Below are positions 56,686 through 64,000 of a stretch of 64,000 bases of DNA, one piece after another. This DNA is from Streptomyces rishiriensis (GTDB taxonomy: Bacteria; Actinomycetota; Actinomycetes; Streptomycetales; Streptomycetaceae), in NCBI RefSeq assembly GCF_003112535.1, contig NZ_BEWA01000009.1, forward strand, positions 124,001 to 188,000. Direction: 5' to 3'. Under the pieces are notes generated by a model. The model was not told where the DNA came from and made no database searches. It saw nothing but the letters and a program-made list of their open reading frames with translations. The number at the start of each line of letters is the position of its first letter. The first letter of the stretch is position 1. The position numbers and the translations under genes were made by a program.

Positions 56686-57843
56686 ATGAGCACCGAGAAC
56701 CTCCCCCAGAGCCCTCAGCAGCCCGTCCGCAAGCCGCGGGTGGCCGTCGTCTTCGGCGGCCGCAGCTCCGAGCACGGGATCTCCGTGGTGACCGCAGGCG
56801 CGGTCCTGAGGGCCATCGACCGGACCAAGTACGAGGTCCTGCCGATCGGCATCACCCGCGAGGGCCGCTGGTTCCTCACCGCCGACGAACCCGAGCGCAT
56901 GGCGATCACCGACCGCCGTACGCCCGACGTCGACGAGCTCGCCGAGTCGCGGGACGGCGGAGTGGTGCTCCCCGTCGACCCCGCCAACCGCGAAGTCGTC
57001 TACTACGAGCCGGGATCGGTACCGAAGGCGCTGGGCGAGGTCGACGTCGTCTTCCCGGTGCTGCACGGCCCCTACGGCGAGGACGGGACCCTGCAGGGCC
57101 TGCTGGAGCTCTCCGGCGTCCCCTACGTGGGTTCCGGCGTGCTCGCCTCGGCCGTCGGCCAGGACAAGGAGTACATGAAGCGGGTGTTCACCTCCTTCGG
57201 GCTCAAGGTCGGCCCGTACGTGGTGATCCGGCCGCGCGAGTGGGCGCAGGACGAGCCGGGCGCCCGCAAGAAGATCATCGACTTCGCCGGCGAGCACGGC
57301 TGGCCGCTCTTCGTGAAGCCCGCGCGCGCGGGTTCGTCCATCGGCATCACCAAGGTCGACGACCTGTCCGGACTCGACGAGGCGATCGCCGAGGCCCAGC
57401 GCCACGACCCGAAGATCCTGGTCGAGGCGGCGCTGCGGGGCCGCGAGATCGAGTGCGGCGTCCTGGAGTTCGAGGACGGCCCCCGTGCCTCCCTCCCGGC
57501 CGAGATCCCGCCGCCGGACGCGCACGCCTACTACGACTTCGACGCCAAGTACATCGACTCGACCCCGGGGATCGTCCCGGCGCCGCTGACCGACGAGGAG
57601 ACGGCGCACGTCCGCAGGCTGGCGGTGGACGCCTTCGACGCGGCGTCCTGCGAGGGCCTGGTCCGTGCGGACTTCTTCCTCACGGAGGACGGCGAGTTCG
57701 TCATCAACGAGATCAACACGATGCCCGGCTTCACGCCGATCTCGATGTACCCCAAGATGTGGCAGGAGACCGGGATCGGCTACCCCGAGCTGGTGGACCG
57801 CCTGGTGCAGGCGGCGCTGCGCAGGTCCACGGGTCTGCGCTGA
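56686..57843 (+). CDS. ddlA: D-alanine-D-alanine ligase
   Basis: 385-residue ATP-grasp ligase joining two D-Ala for peptidoglycan. N-terminal VVFGGRSSEHGISVVTAGAV, the KPARAGSSIGITKV ATP-binding segment, and the metal-binding FVINEINTMPGFTPISMYPKM are present. ATG 56686 lies 60 bases after gpsA. Confidence 0.95.
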   Translation: MSTENLPQSPQQPVRKPRVAVVFGGRSSEHGISVVTAGAVLRAIDRTKYEVLPIGITREGRWFLTADEPERMAITDRRTPDVDELAESRDGGVVLPVDPANREVVYYEPGSVPKALGEVDVVFPVLHGPYGEDGTLQGLLELSGVPYVGSGVLASAVGQDKEYMKRVFTSFGLKVGPYVVIRPREWAQDEPGARKKIIDFAGEHGWPLFVKPARAGSSIGITKVDDLSGLDEAIAEAQRHDPKILVEAALRGREIECGVLEFEDGPRASLPAEIPPPDAHAYYDFDAKYIDSTPGIVPAPLTDEETAHVRRLAVDAFDAASCEGLVRADFFLTEDGEFVINEINTMPGFTPISMYPKMWQETGIGYPELVDRLVQAALRRSTGLR

Positions 57844-57867
57844 TCCCCGGACGAACCGGAGCACCTG

Positions 57868-58377
57868 CTAGTCGGCGATCCCCTCGGGGATCGCCTTCTT
57901 GATGGCCGGGGCCAGATCGATCAGGACCGAGGAGTTGTCGGCGTCCTTCGCCACCGTCACCTCGACGTACGCGCTGCGACCGGCCGTGGTGAAGCGGTTG
58001 CCCCCGCCGTCCCGCTTCTCCATCAGCCAGTCGACGCCGTTCACTCCGCCCGCCACCGCGTCCGGGTCGGCCCCCGCCGGGACCCTCGGGTCGATCATCT
58101 TCGGCGGCCGCGTGACACCGCAGCGCAGTATGATCGCGGAGCCTCCCCAGCCCGCGGTCAGCGCGGAGGCGGGCTCGGGATCGTGGCGGCTCTCACCGTC
58201 CACCTTCGCCGGCAGTGCCTTGTCCAGGTTCCGGCACAGCTTCGTGGCGTTCGCGCCGGGGCTGGGAACCGCCGTCGACGCGCTGTCGTCTGCTGAGGAG
58301 CAGCCTGCGGTCGTGATCAGCAGGACGAGGGCGGACAGCCCGAGGACAGGGCGGCACCGGTGACGGAAAAGGTTCAC
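57868..58377 (-). CDS. DUF3515-type lipoprotein
   Basis: 169 residues. Signal peptide with lipobox at the LLITTAGC site (Cys about 26), then an outside domain with two conserved Cys (LCRNL, LRCGV). Starts GTG 58377. The Lrp-like gene ends 20 bases upstream on the same strand, so the two are probably cotranscribed. Its last codons contain a perfect hairpin that also serves as the ddlA terminator. Confidence 0.85.
   Translation of the reverse strand: MNLFRHRCRPVLGLSALVLLITTAGCSSADDSASTAVPSPGANATKLCRNLDKALPAKVDGESRHDPEPASALTAGWGGSAIILRCGVTRPPKMIDPRVPAGADPDAVAGGVNGVDWLMEKRDGGGNRFTTAGRSAYVEVTVAKDADNSSVLIDLAPAIKKAIPEGIAD
57874..57900 (+). terminator. ddlA terminator within convergent gene
   Basis: GGCGATCCCC / GGGGATCGCC (10-bp, 2-base loop) then TTCTT on the + strand. 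It lies in the last 9 codons of the convergent lipoprotein gene. Confidence 0.65.
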
Positions 58378-58397
58378 CGGCCAAGGTTAGACGGGGG

Positions 58398-58631
58398 CTA
58401 CAGATGGACCACCGGGCAGGTCAGGGTGCGGGTGATCCCGTCCACCTGCTGGACCTTGGCGACCACCATGCGGCCGAGGTCGTCCACCGTGTCCGCCTGG
58501 GCCCGCACGATCACGTCATAGGGTCCCGTCACGTCCTCGGCCTGGACCACGCCAGGGATTTTGCCGATCTCCTCGGCGACGGTCGACGCTTTGCCGACGT
58601 CCGTCTGGATCAGGATGTACGCCTGTACCAC
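58398..58631 (-). CDS. Lrp/AsnC ligand-binding (RAM) domain protein
   Basis: 77 residues, the stand-alone RAM/ACT-like ligand domain of Lrp regulators without a DNA-binding domain (AYILIQTDVGKASTVAEEIGKIPGVVQAEDVTGPYDVIVRAQA). GTG 58631 follows GGAGG. Such proteins may bind amino acids or modulate a full-length Lrp. Divergent from thiL. Confidence 0.88.
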   Translation of the reverse strand: MVQAYILIQTDVGKASTVAEEIGKIPGVVQAEDVTGPYDVIVRAQADTVDDLGRMVVAKVQQVDGITRTLTCPVVHL

Positions 58632-58840
58632 GGAACCTCCAGGGCGGCCACGAGGATCATGTGGGGAAAAGGAACGCCACGGTATCGCGTCGCCGCGCGC
58701 CGCGGGGAGACCTACGAGGACCACGGCTCGCGCGCCGGGGTGCGGGGGTACGACAGAAGTCGACGGCTGTCTCGACCGTATCGAGGACACTGGGTATGCG
58801 CGACCGGGCACGGACAGGTACAGAAGGGGCCAAAGGGCAA

Positions 58841-59806
58841 ATGAAGGGCACTGTTGGTGAACTCGGGGAGTTCGGGCTCATCAGGGAGCTCACCTCCCGC
58901 CTCACCACCACCCCCGCGGTCCGGGTCGGCCCCGGCGACGACGCCGCGGTGGTCGCCGCGCCCGACCGCAGGGTCGTGGCCAGCACCGACATCCTGCTGG
59001 AGGGCCGGCACTTCCGCCGCGACTGGTCGACCGCCTACGACGTGGGCCGCAAGGCCGCCGCGCAGAACCTCGCCGACATCGCCGCCATGGGCGCGGTGCC
59101 GACGGCCCTGCTGCTCGGCCTCGTCGTGCCCGCCGAACTGCCCGTGACGTGGCCGTCGGAGATGATGGACGGCCTGCGCGACGAGTGCCAGGTTGCGGGC
59201 GCCTCCGTGGTCGGCGGCGACGTCGTGCGGGGCGACACCATCATGGTGTCGATCACCGCGCTCGGCGATCTGCGCAACCAGGAGCCCGTCACCCGGGGCG
59301 GCGCCCAGCCCGGCGACCTCGTCGCCGTGACCGGCTGGCTCGGCTGGTCCGCCGCCGGGTACGCGGTCCTCTCCCGCGGCTTCCGCTCGCCCCGCGCCTT
59401 CGTGGAGGCCCACCGCCGCCCCGAGCCGCCCTACCATGCGGGCCCCGCGGCCGCCGCGCTCGGCGCGACGGCGATGTGCGACGTCAGCGACGGGCTGATC
59501 GCCGACCTCGGGCACATCGCCGAGGCCAGCAAGGTCCGCATCGACATCCGCTCGGGCGCCATAGACATCCCCACGCAGATGCACGACATCGGGCAGGCCG
59601 TCGGCGTCGACCCCATCCAGTGGGTGCTCACCGGGGGAGAGGACCACGCCATCGTGGCGACCTTCCCGCCCGACGTGAAACTCCCCGCCCGCTGGAAGGT
59701 GATCGGCGAGGTGCTCAACCCCTCCGCGCTGCCCCAGGTGACGGTCGACGGGGCGCCCTGGACCAGCAAGGGCGGCTGGGACCACTTCGGGGACATGGAG
59801 TCATGA
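58841..59806 (+). CDS. thiL: Thiamine-monophosphate kinase
   Basis: 321 aa. Final phosphorylation of thiamine phosphate to thiamine diphosphate, the cofactor of IlvB and others. Motifs: [46 protein letters not shown] 58841. Overlaps thiD by 4 bases (ATGA). Confidence 0.93.
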   Translation: MKGTVGELGEFGLIRELTSRLTTTPAVRVGPGDDAAVVAAPDRRVVASTDILLEGRHFRRDWSTAYDVGRKAAAQNLADIAAMGAVPTALLLGLVVPAELPVTWPSEMMDGLRDECQVAGASVVGGDVVRGDTIMVSITALGDLRNQEPVTRGGAQPGDLVAVTGWLGWSAAGYAVLSRGFRSPRAFVEAHRRPEPPYHAGPAAAALGATAMCDVSDGLIADLGHIAEASKVRIDIRSGAIDIPTQMHDIGQAVGVDPIQWVLTGGEDHAIVATFPPDVKLPARWKVIGEVLNPSALPQVTVDGAPWTSKGGWDHFGDMES

Positions 59807-60618
59807 CCGCCCACGGGATCCCGCCCCGGGTGCTGACCGTGGCCGGCTCCGACTCCGGCGGCGGGGCCGGGATCCAGGCCGACCTGAAGACGATGCTCGC
59901 GCTCGGCGTGCACGGCATGAGCGTCGTCACCGCCGTCACCGCGCAGAACTCCCTCGGCGTGCAAGGGACTTGGGAACTGCCGGCGGAGGCGGTCCGCGCC
60001 CAGTACCGCAGCGTCGTCGACGACGTGGGCGTCCAGGCGGTCAAGACGGGCATGCTCTCCTCCGCCGAACTCGTCGAGACCGTAGCCGAGTTGCTCGCCG
60101 GGACGGACGCCCCCGTCGTCGTCGACCCGGTCGGCGCCTCCAAGCACGGCGACCCGCTGCTCGCGGCCTCCGCGCTGGACTCCGTGCGCACGAAACTGCT
60201 CCCGCTGGCCGCCGTCGCCACCCCGAACCTCGACGAGGTGGCCCGACTGACCGGCGTGCGGGTCGAGTCGGAGGAGCAGCTCAGGGACGCGGCGGCCGCG
60301 GTGCTGGCCCACGGACCGCGCTGGGCGCTGATCAAGGGCGGCCATCTGCCCGGCGACGCCGTGGACCTGCTGACCGACGGCGTCGAGGAGCACTGGCTGC
60401 GCGCCCCCCGGCACGACAACCGGCACACGCACGGCACCGGCTGCACCCTCGCGTCGGCGATCGCCGCCCAGCTCGCGAAGGGGCAGTCCGTGCCGGAGGC
60501 GGTGACGGCGGCGAAGAGCTACGTCACCGGAGCGATCGCCGCCGGGTTCGCACTCGGCGCGGGCATCGGTCCCGTGGACCACGGCTGGGCTCTCACCCGG
60601 GGTACTCCGGCAGCTTGA
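59803..60618 (+). CDS. thiD: Hydroxymethylpyrimidine (phosphate) kinase
   Basis: 271 aa, ribokinase-like. Phosphorylates HMP/HMP-P for thiamine synthesis. [18 protein letters not shown] start motif, [15 protein letters not shown], and the anion-hole [12 protein letters not shown] with catalytic Asp region. ATG 59803 overlaps thiL. Confidence 0.94.
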   Translation: MTAHGIPPRVLTVAGSDSGGGAGIQADLKTMLALGVHGMSVVTAVTAQNSLGVQGTWELPAEAVRAQYRSVVDDVGVQAVKTGMLSSAELVETVAELLAGTDAPVVVDPVGASKHGDPLLAASALDSVRTKLLPLAAVATPNLDEVARLTGVRVESEEQLRDAAAAVLAHGPRWALIKGGHLPGDAVDLLTDGVEEHWLRAPRHDNRHTHGTGCTLASAIAAQLAKGQSVPEAVTAAKSYVTGAIAAGFALGAGIGPVDHGWALTRGTPAA

Positions 60619-60808
60619 TGTTCGTCGCCGCCTTCTCGGTGATCCGCTTGAAGAAGGACGCCATCGGGCGGGAGGCGAGCAGCCGGTCCACCGGTCCCGG
60701 CCGGTCCACGAACAGCCGCACGGCCGGATCCGGCGCCGACGGCGGTACCGCCGCCAACGCCTCACCGGACAGGGGCCCGGTGAGAGGGGGCGTGACCGGG
60801 ACGAGCAC
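60593..60808 (-). CDS. Possible small gene or gene remnant opposite thiD 3' end
   Basis: 71-codon frame ending [22 protein letters not shown] with codon third positions mostly G/C, coding-like rather than random. It overlaps the last 26 bases of thiD in the opposite direction. GTG 60808 has no ribosome binding site and lies just past the rpmB terminator, so it may be a remnant. No family recognised. Confidence 0.3.
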   Translation of the reverse strand: MLVPVTPPLTGPLSGEALAAVPPSAPDPAVRLFVDRPGPVDRLLASRPMASFFKRITEKAATNIKLPEYPG

Positions 60809-60811
60809 AGC

Positions 60812-60842
60812 AAAAAGCCGGCCCACACAGGTGGACCGGCTC
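60812..60842 (-). terminator. rpmB terminator
   Basis: On the minus strand GCCGGTCCAC-CTGT-GTGGGCCGGC then TTTTT, one T-G pair. Classic intrinsic terminator. Confidence 0.85.
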
Positions 60843-60876
60843 GTTGCAGCGAACCAGCAGTGGCCGCGCACGATGG

Positions 60877-60911
60877 GGTTCCCCCCAGCTCGAGCGGACT
60901 CGAGAGAAGGG
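60877..60911. repeat. Intergenic hairpin repeat, second copy
   Basis: CCCCCC...GGGGG flanking CTCGAGCGGACTCGAG. Its reverse complement matches the repeat inside the gltX 5' end (44790-44829), including the TCCGCTCG core and GGGGG[T/A]ACCCC. Confidence 0.65.
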
Positions 60912-60920
60912 GGATGTGCG

Positions 60921-61106
60921 TCAGCGCGAGACCTTGCCGGCCTTGATGCACGAGGTGCAAGCGTTCACGCGCTTCGGCGTCCCGCCGACCACGGTACGGA
61001 CGCGCTGGATGTTCGGGTTCCAGCGACGGGACGTACGGCGGTGCGAAAACGAGATGTTGTTGCCGAAGCTCGGCCCCTTGCCACAGACGTCGCAGTTGGC
61101 AGCCAC
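60921..61106 (-). CDS. rpmB: Ribosomal protein L28 (zinc-ribbon form)
   Basis: 61 residues of bL28. Both Cys pairs of the zinc ribbon are present (CDVC at 5-8 and CTSC at 50-53), the C+ form. C+ and C- paralogues are common in Streptomyces, the C- form being used under zinc limitation. ATG 61106. Confidence 0.95.
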   Translation of the reverse strand: MAANCDVCGKGPSFGNNISFSHRRTSRRWNPNIQRVRTVVGGTPKRVNACTSCIKAGKVSR

Positions 61107-61402
61107 GGGTCACTCCAAAGACTTCAGATGCACTTACGGATGATCCCGGCATGCCGGAATCAGGATCTAGGATCTGAGTGGCGGTGCCAGGGGGACGGCC
61201 CGATGCGGATCGGGCAACCGGAGCAGCATACAACGGCTGCGCCGGTACAACGAAACTACCATGGCTGCTCAGGGGCCCGGCCCCCGCCCGGGGCGGCCCA
61301 CGTCGGCTCCGGCCCGGCCCCGGCCCCGGCCCCGGCCCGCTTTCCGCCGGACGCCCGCCCGGGGTCTACGCTGCGTCCAGTCCAGCAGCCAGGGAGGCGC
61401 AG

Positions 61403-63139
61403 GTGGCGCAGGTGCCGCAGACATTCTTCGATGCTCTCGCGGTGCGCACCTGGTGCGGCCTCGCCCTCACGGCGCTGGGACGGGCGCGTGAGGAGATCGA
61501 CGCGATCAACGTCTACCCGGTCGCGGACGGGGACACCGGCACCAACCTGTACCTGACCGTCGAGTCGGCGGCGACCGCCGTCGAGGCGGTGTTCGCCGGG
61601 TACGAGGCCGGTTCGGGCGCCGGTTCCGCGCCCGCCGGGAAGCCCGCCCTCGCCGACGCCGCCCACGCGATGGCGCACGGCGCGCTCATCGGGGCGCGCG
61701 GCAACTCGGGGACGATCCTGGCGCAGCTGCTGCGCGGCATGGCCCAGGTGCTCGCCGCCGAGGGTGAGGCCTCTCACACCGACGGCCGCGGACTGCGGCT
61801 GGCCCTCCGGCGCGCGGCCGACTCCGCCCGCCAGGCCGTCGCCCACCCCGTCGAGGGCACCGTCCTGTCGGTCGCCTCGGCCGCCGCGGACGCCGCCGAG
61901 ACGGCGGCGGGAGCACAGGGCTCGGAGGGCGACTGCGGGATCGTCGCCCGGGCCGCCTACCAGGGAGCCTGCGCGGCGCTCGCCGCGACCCCGGGGCAGC
62001 TGGCCGTCCTGGAGCACGCCGGAGTCGTCGACGCGGGCGGCCGGGGACTGGTCGCGGTGCTCGCGGCGCTGGTGGAGACGTTCACCGGGGAGGCCCCCGG
62101 GTTCTCCGCGGTCGCGTCCGGGGGCCCCGCCCGCAAGGAGCGCGAGGAGACGGTCCCGGCCGACGGCGGCGAGGGCCCCGCCAAGGACTGCGGCGACGGA
62201 CCGCGGGGCGCGAGCGGCCCCGCCTTCGAGGTGATCTACCTGCTGGAGGCCGAGGACGTCGCGGTGGGGCGGCTGCGGCAGCGGCTGGACGCCCTGGGCG
62301 ACTCGCTCGTCGTGGTCGGCGGCGACGGCCTGTGGAACGTCCACGTGCATGTCGACGACGCGGGGGCCGCCGTGGAGGCCGGCGTCGACGCGGGCCGGCC
62401 CTACCGGATCCGCATCACGCACTTCGGCGCCGGCGACGCGCACACGCGCGGGAGCGAGCGTCCGCCCCGCGAGCGCGTCCAGCGCGCGGTCGTCGCCGTC
62501 GTGCCCGGCGAGGGGCTGGCCGGGCTCTACGCCGAGGCGGGCGCGACCACCGTGCTCGCGCGTCCCGGAGAGCCGCCCGCCAGCGGCGAGCTCGTCCAGG
62601 CCGTACGACGGGCCCACGCGCGCGAGGTCGTCCTGCTGCCCAACGACGCCGACCTGCGCCACACCGCCGCCGCGGCCGCCGAGCAGGCCCGCACGGAGGG
62701 CATCCGGGTCGCCCTGATCCCGACCCGCTCGGCGGTGCAGGGGATCGCCGCCCTCGCCGTCCACGAGCCGGACCGCCGCTTCGACGAGGACGTCGTCTCG
62801 ATGACCTCGGCGGCCGGCGCGACCCGGCACGCCGAGGTCGTCGTGGCCGAGCGCCAGTCGTGGACCATGGCCGGCATCTGCCAGGCCGGCGACGTCCTCG
62901 GACTCGTCGACGGCGACGTCGCCGTCATCGGCTCCGACGTGACCGCCACCGCCGAGACCGTCCTGAGCCGCATGCTGTCGGCCGGCGGCGAACTCGTCAC
63001 CCTCGTGCTGGGCGACGAGGCCCCCGAGGGCGTCGCCGAGCACCTGGAGGCACGGGTGCGGGAGGCGTACCTCGCGGTGGACACGGTGGTGTACCGGGGC
63101 GGCCGGCAGGGCGCACTGCTGCTGATCGGCGTGGAGTAG
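61403..63139 (+). CDS. DAK/FakA-like fatty-acid kinase-domain protein
   Basis: 578 residues. An N-terminal DhaL/DAK2 ATP-binding domain (about 10-205; INVYPVADGDTGTNLYLTV with its metal Asp cluster, ALIGARGNSGTI, GTVLSVA, VDAGGRGL) is followed by the FakA-type central and C-terminal regions (HVHVDDAG, LLPNDADLRHTA). Family members phosphorylate fatty acids with a FakB partner. The gene directly upstream of recG in many Streptomyces is of this type. GTG 61403 follows AGGGAGG. Confidence 0.87.
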   Translation: MAQVPQTFFDALAVRTWCGLALTALGRAREEIDAINVYPVADGDTGTNLYLTVESAATAVEAVFAGYEAGSGAGSAPAGKPALADAAHAMAHGALIGARGNSGTILAQLLRGMAQVLAAEGEASHTDGRGLRLALRRAADSARQAVAHPVEGTVLSVASAAADAAETAAGAQGSEGDCGIVARAAYQGACAALAATPGQLAVLEHAGVVDAGGRGLVAVLAALVETFTGEAPGFSAVASGGPARKEREETVPADGGEGPAKDCGDGPRGASGPAFEVIYLLEAEDVAVGRLRQRLDALGDSLVVVGGDGLWNVHVHVDDAGAAVEAGVDAGRPYRIRITHFGAGDAHTRGSERPPRERVQRAVVAVVPGEGLAGLYAEAGATTVLARPGEPPASGELVQAVRRAHAREVVLLPNDADLRHTAAAAAEQARTEGIRVALIPTRSAVQGIAALAVHEPDRRFDEDVVSMTSAAGATRHAEVVVAERQSWTMAGICQAGDVLGLVDGDVAVIGSDVTATAETVLSRMLSAGGELVTLVLGDEAPEGVAEHLEARVREAYLAVDTVVYRGGRQGALLLIGVE

Positions 63140-63182
63140 CCCCGCTCGCCAAGCTCGCCAAGCTCGCGGGGACAGGGGTCGT

Positions 63183-64000
63183 TCAGCGGTCCTTCTGCTC
63201 CTCCGCCACCTGCAGCAGCTGCTCCGCCTCGGCCCGCCGGGCCCGCGCAGTCTCGTCCTCGCCCTGTTCGCCCTGGCCGCCGCCGTGTCCACCGCGCTCG
63301 CCGGGTCCGTGCTCGCCGGGTCGGCCGTGGTCGGCGTCGGCGCCCGTCCCGGCGCGCGTCTGCGCGTCCGCGTAGGAGCGCAGCACCGCACGCGCGCGTG
63401 CCGCCGCCTCCGCCGGGCGTCCCAGGTCGCTCTCCAGCCAGCCGGCCGCCAGCTCCGCGCCGGTCCGGGCGTGCAAGGCGCTGTCGCCCAGGGCGACGAA
63501 CACCGCGACGGCCTCGGCCATCTGGGAGAGCGCCTCGTCCAGAGCGGTCCGGATGGAGTCGTCGTCGGCGTCCTCGGCGGCGGAGCGGGCCAGCAGATCT
63601 CCGAACTGGCGGTGCGTGTCGCCCAGTTCGGCGACCAGCCGCCGGCGCGCCTCGTCGTCGCGCGCCGCGTCGAACGCGTCCGCGCACTCCTCCAGGGCGG
63701 CCGCCATCAGATCGCGTGCCGTGTCCGTGCCGTCCTCGGCGCGCGACGCCAGCCACGCGCGGGCCCGCAGCGAGCGCACCAGGCCGTGGACGTTGCCGAG
63801 ATCGCGCCACAGTGCGCCCGCGCGCGCGTAGGCCCGGTCCGCCTCGGCGTGCAGGCCGGCCTGGCCGAGCGACTCGGCGGCCAGGTGCGCCAGGGTCGCG
63901 TGGTCGTGCTGTTCGGGCCAGTGCCGGGCGATCTCGGCGGCCTGCAGCCGCCGCTCGGCGGCGTCCCGGTGGTCGCCGAGCTCGCTGAGACAGTCGCCCA
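63183..64000 (-). CDS. TPR-repeat protein, N-terminus outside the window
   Basis: The last 272 codons are visible; the frame stays open to the right edge, so the start lies beyond 64000. Alternating helices of tetratricopeptide type (CLSELGDHRDAAERRLQAAEIA, AESLGQAGLHAEADRAYARAGALW) repeat about every 34 residues. A Gly/Glu/His-rich linker (GRPGEHGPGERGGHGG) precedes a final helix. Function not recognised. Confidence 0.8.
   Translation of the reverse strand, partial: GDCLSELGDHRDAAERRLQAAEIARHWPEQHDHATLAHLAAESLGQAGLHAEADRAYARAGALWRDLGNVHGLVRSLRARAWLASRAEDGTDTARDLMAAALEECADAFDAARDDEARRRLVAELGDTHRQFGDLLARSAAEDADDDSIRTALDEALSQMAEAVAVFVALGDSALHARTGAELAAGWLESDLGRPAEAAARARAVLRSYADAQTRAGTGADADHGRPGEHGPGERGGHGGGQGEQGEDETARARRAEAEQLLQVAEEQKDR

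Noticed and set aside
58632-58840. TPP riboswitch before thiL-thiD
   Set aside because: I could not find the conserved THI-box CTGAGA and ACCTGA elements in order; the gap is a short divergent promoter region.

Overview
The window is a G+C-rich actinobacterial chromosome segment and almost certainly comes from a Streptomyces. Codon third positions are nearly all G or C. It carries two tandem conservons (cvnABCD), an AccB/AccE acyl-CoA carboxylase pair, an NdgR/leuCD locus, a lysine-tailed HupS and Streptomyces-type intergenic hairpin repeats. From memory, the gene order matches the S. coelicolor core chromosome at about SCO5511-SCO5566. No phage, transposon, CRISPR array, rRNA or replication origin was seen.

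Layout. 0.4-3.5 kb: a membrane PAS-GGDEF-EAL protein (CdgE-like) with an intact GGDEF motif but a degenerate EAL domain. 3.5-9.1 kb: a branched-chain leader peptide and attenuator, then ilvB-ilvN-ilvC and serA. 9.2-11.5 kb: a divergent MFS exporter and TetR pair. 11.5-15.5 kb: a PucR-type regulator divergent from proline dehydrogenase and pruA. 16.0-18.7 kb: a small basic protein, leuB and ilvE. 18.9-23.1 kb: a fused urease gamma-beta gene, a divergent urease alpha-like gene, agmatine deiminase and a TetR/BetI-type regulator. 23.1-25.0 kb: a second leader peptide (Ile-Ile) and attenuator in front of citramalate synthase. 25.0-30.0 kb: a Gly-rich membrane protein, a DGPF (YCII)/ECF42 sigma pair, an amidase-like protein and YceI. 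30.3-32.2 kb: accB and accE. 32.3-43.0 kb: conservons cvn2 and cvn1 on the minus strand. 43.6-48.0 kb: a tiny repeat-containing protein, an FAH-family hydrolase, gltX, an orphan RelE/ParE-like protein, a HAD hydrolase and five tRNAs (Gln-Glu-Glu-Gln-Glu). 48.1-52.4 kb: MerR/DUF4188 divergent pair, ndgR divergent from leuCD. 52.7-64.0 kb: a small conserved protein, hupS, fbiD with a small OB-like protein, plsC-gpsA, ddlA, a lipoprotein, an Lrp-like RAM protein, thiL-thiD, rpmB, a FakA-like DAK protein and a TPR protein that runs off the right edge.

How it fits together. Most of the window is amino-acid metabolism. ilvBNC, ilvE, leuB, leuCD and cimA together cover most of isoleucine, valine and leucine synthesis, controlled by two leader-peptide attenuators and by NdgR. 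Proline oxidation and agmatine breakdown are catabolic counterparts. The least ordinary locus is the urease-like/agmatine deiminase operon. Its alpha-like subunit keeps every nickel ligand position but has lost the flap cysteine and other substrate-pocket residues, and no ureDEFG genes are nearby. A substituted-urea substrate such as N-carbamoylputrescine, the product of the neighbouring agmatine deiminase, is an attractive hypothesis. All family assignments come from reading motifs and recalled homologues; no database search was run.
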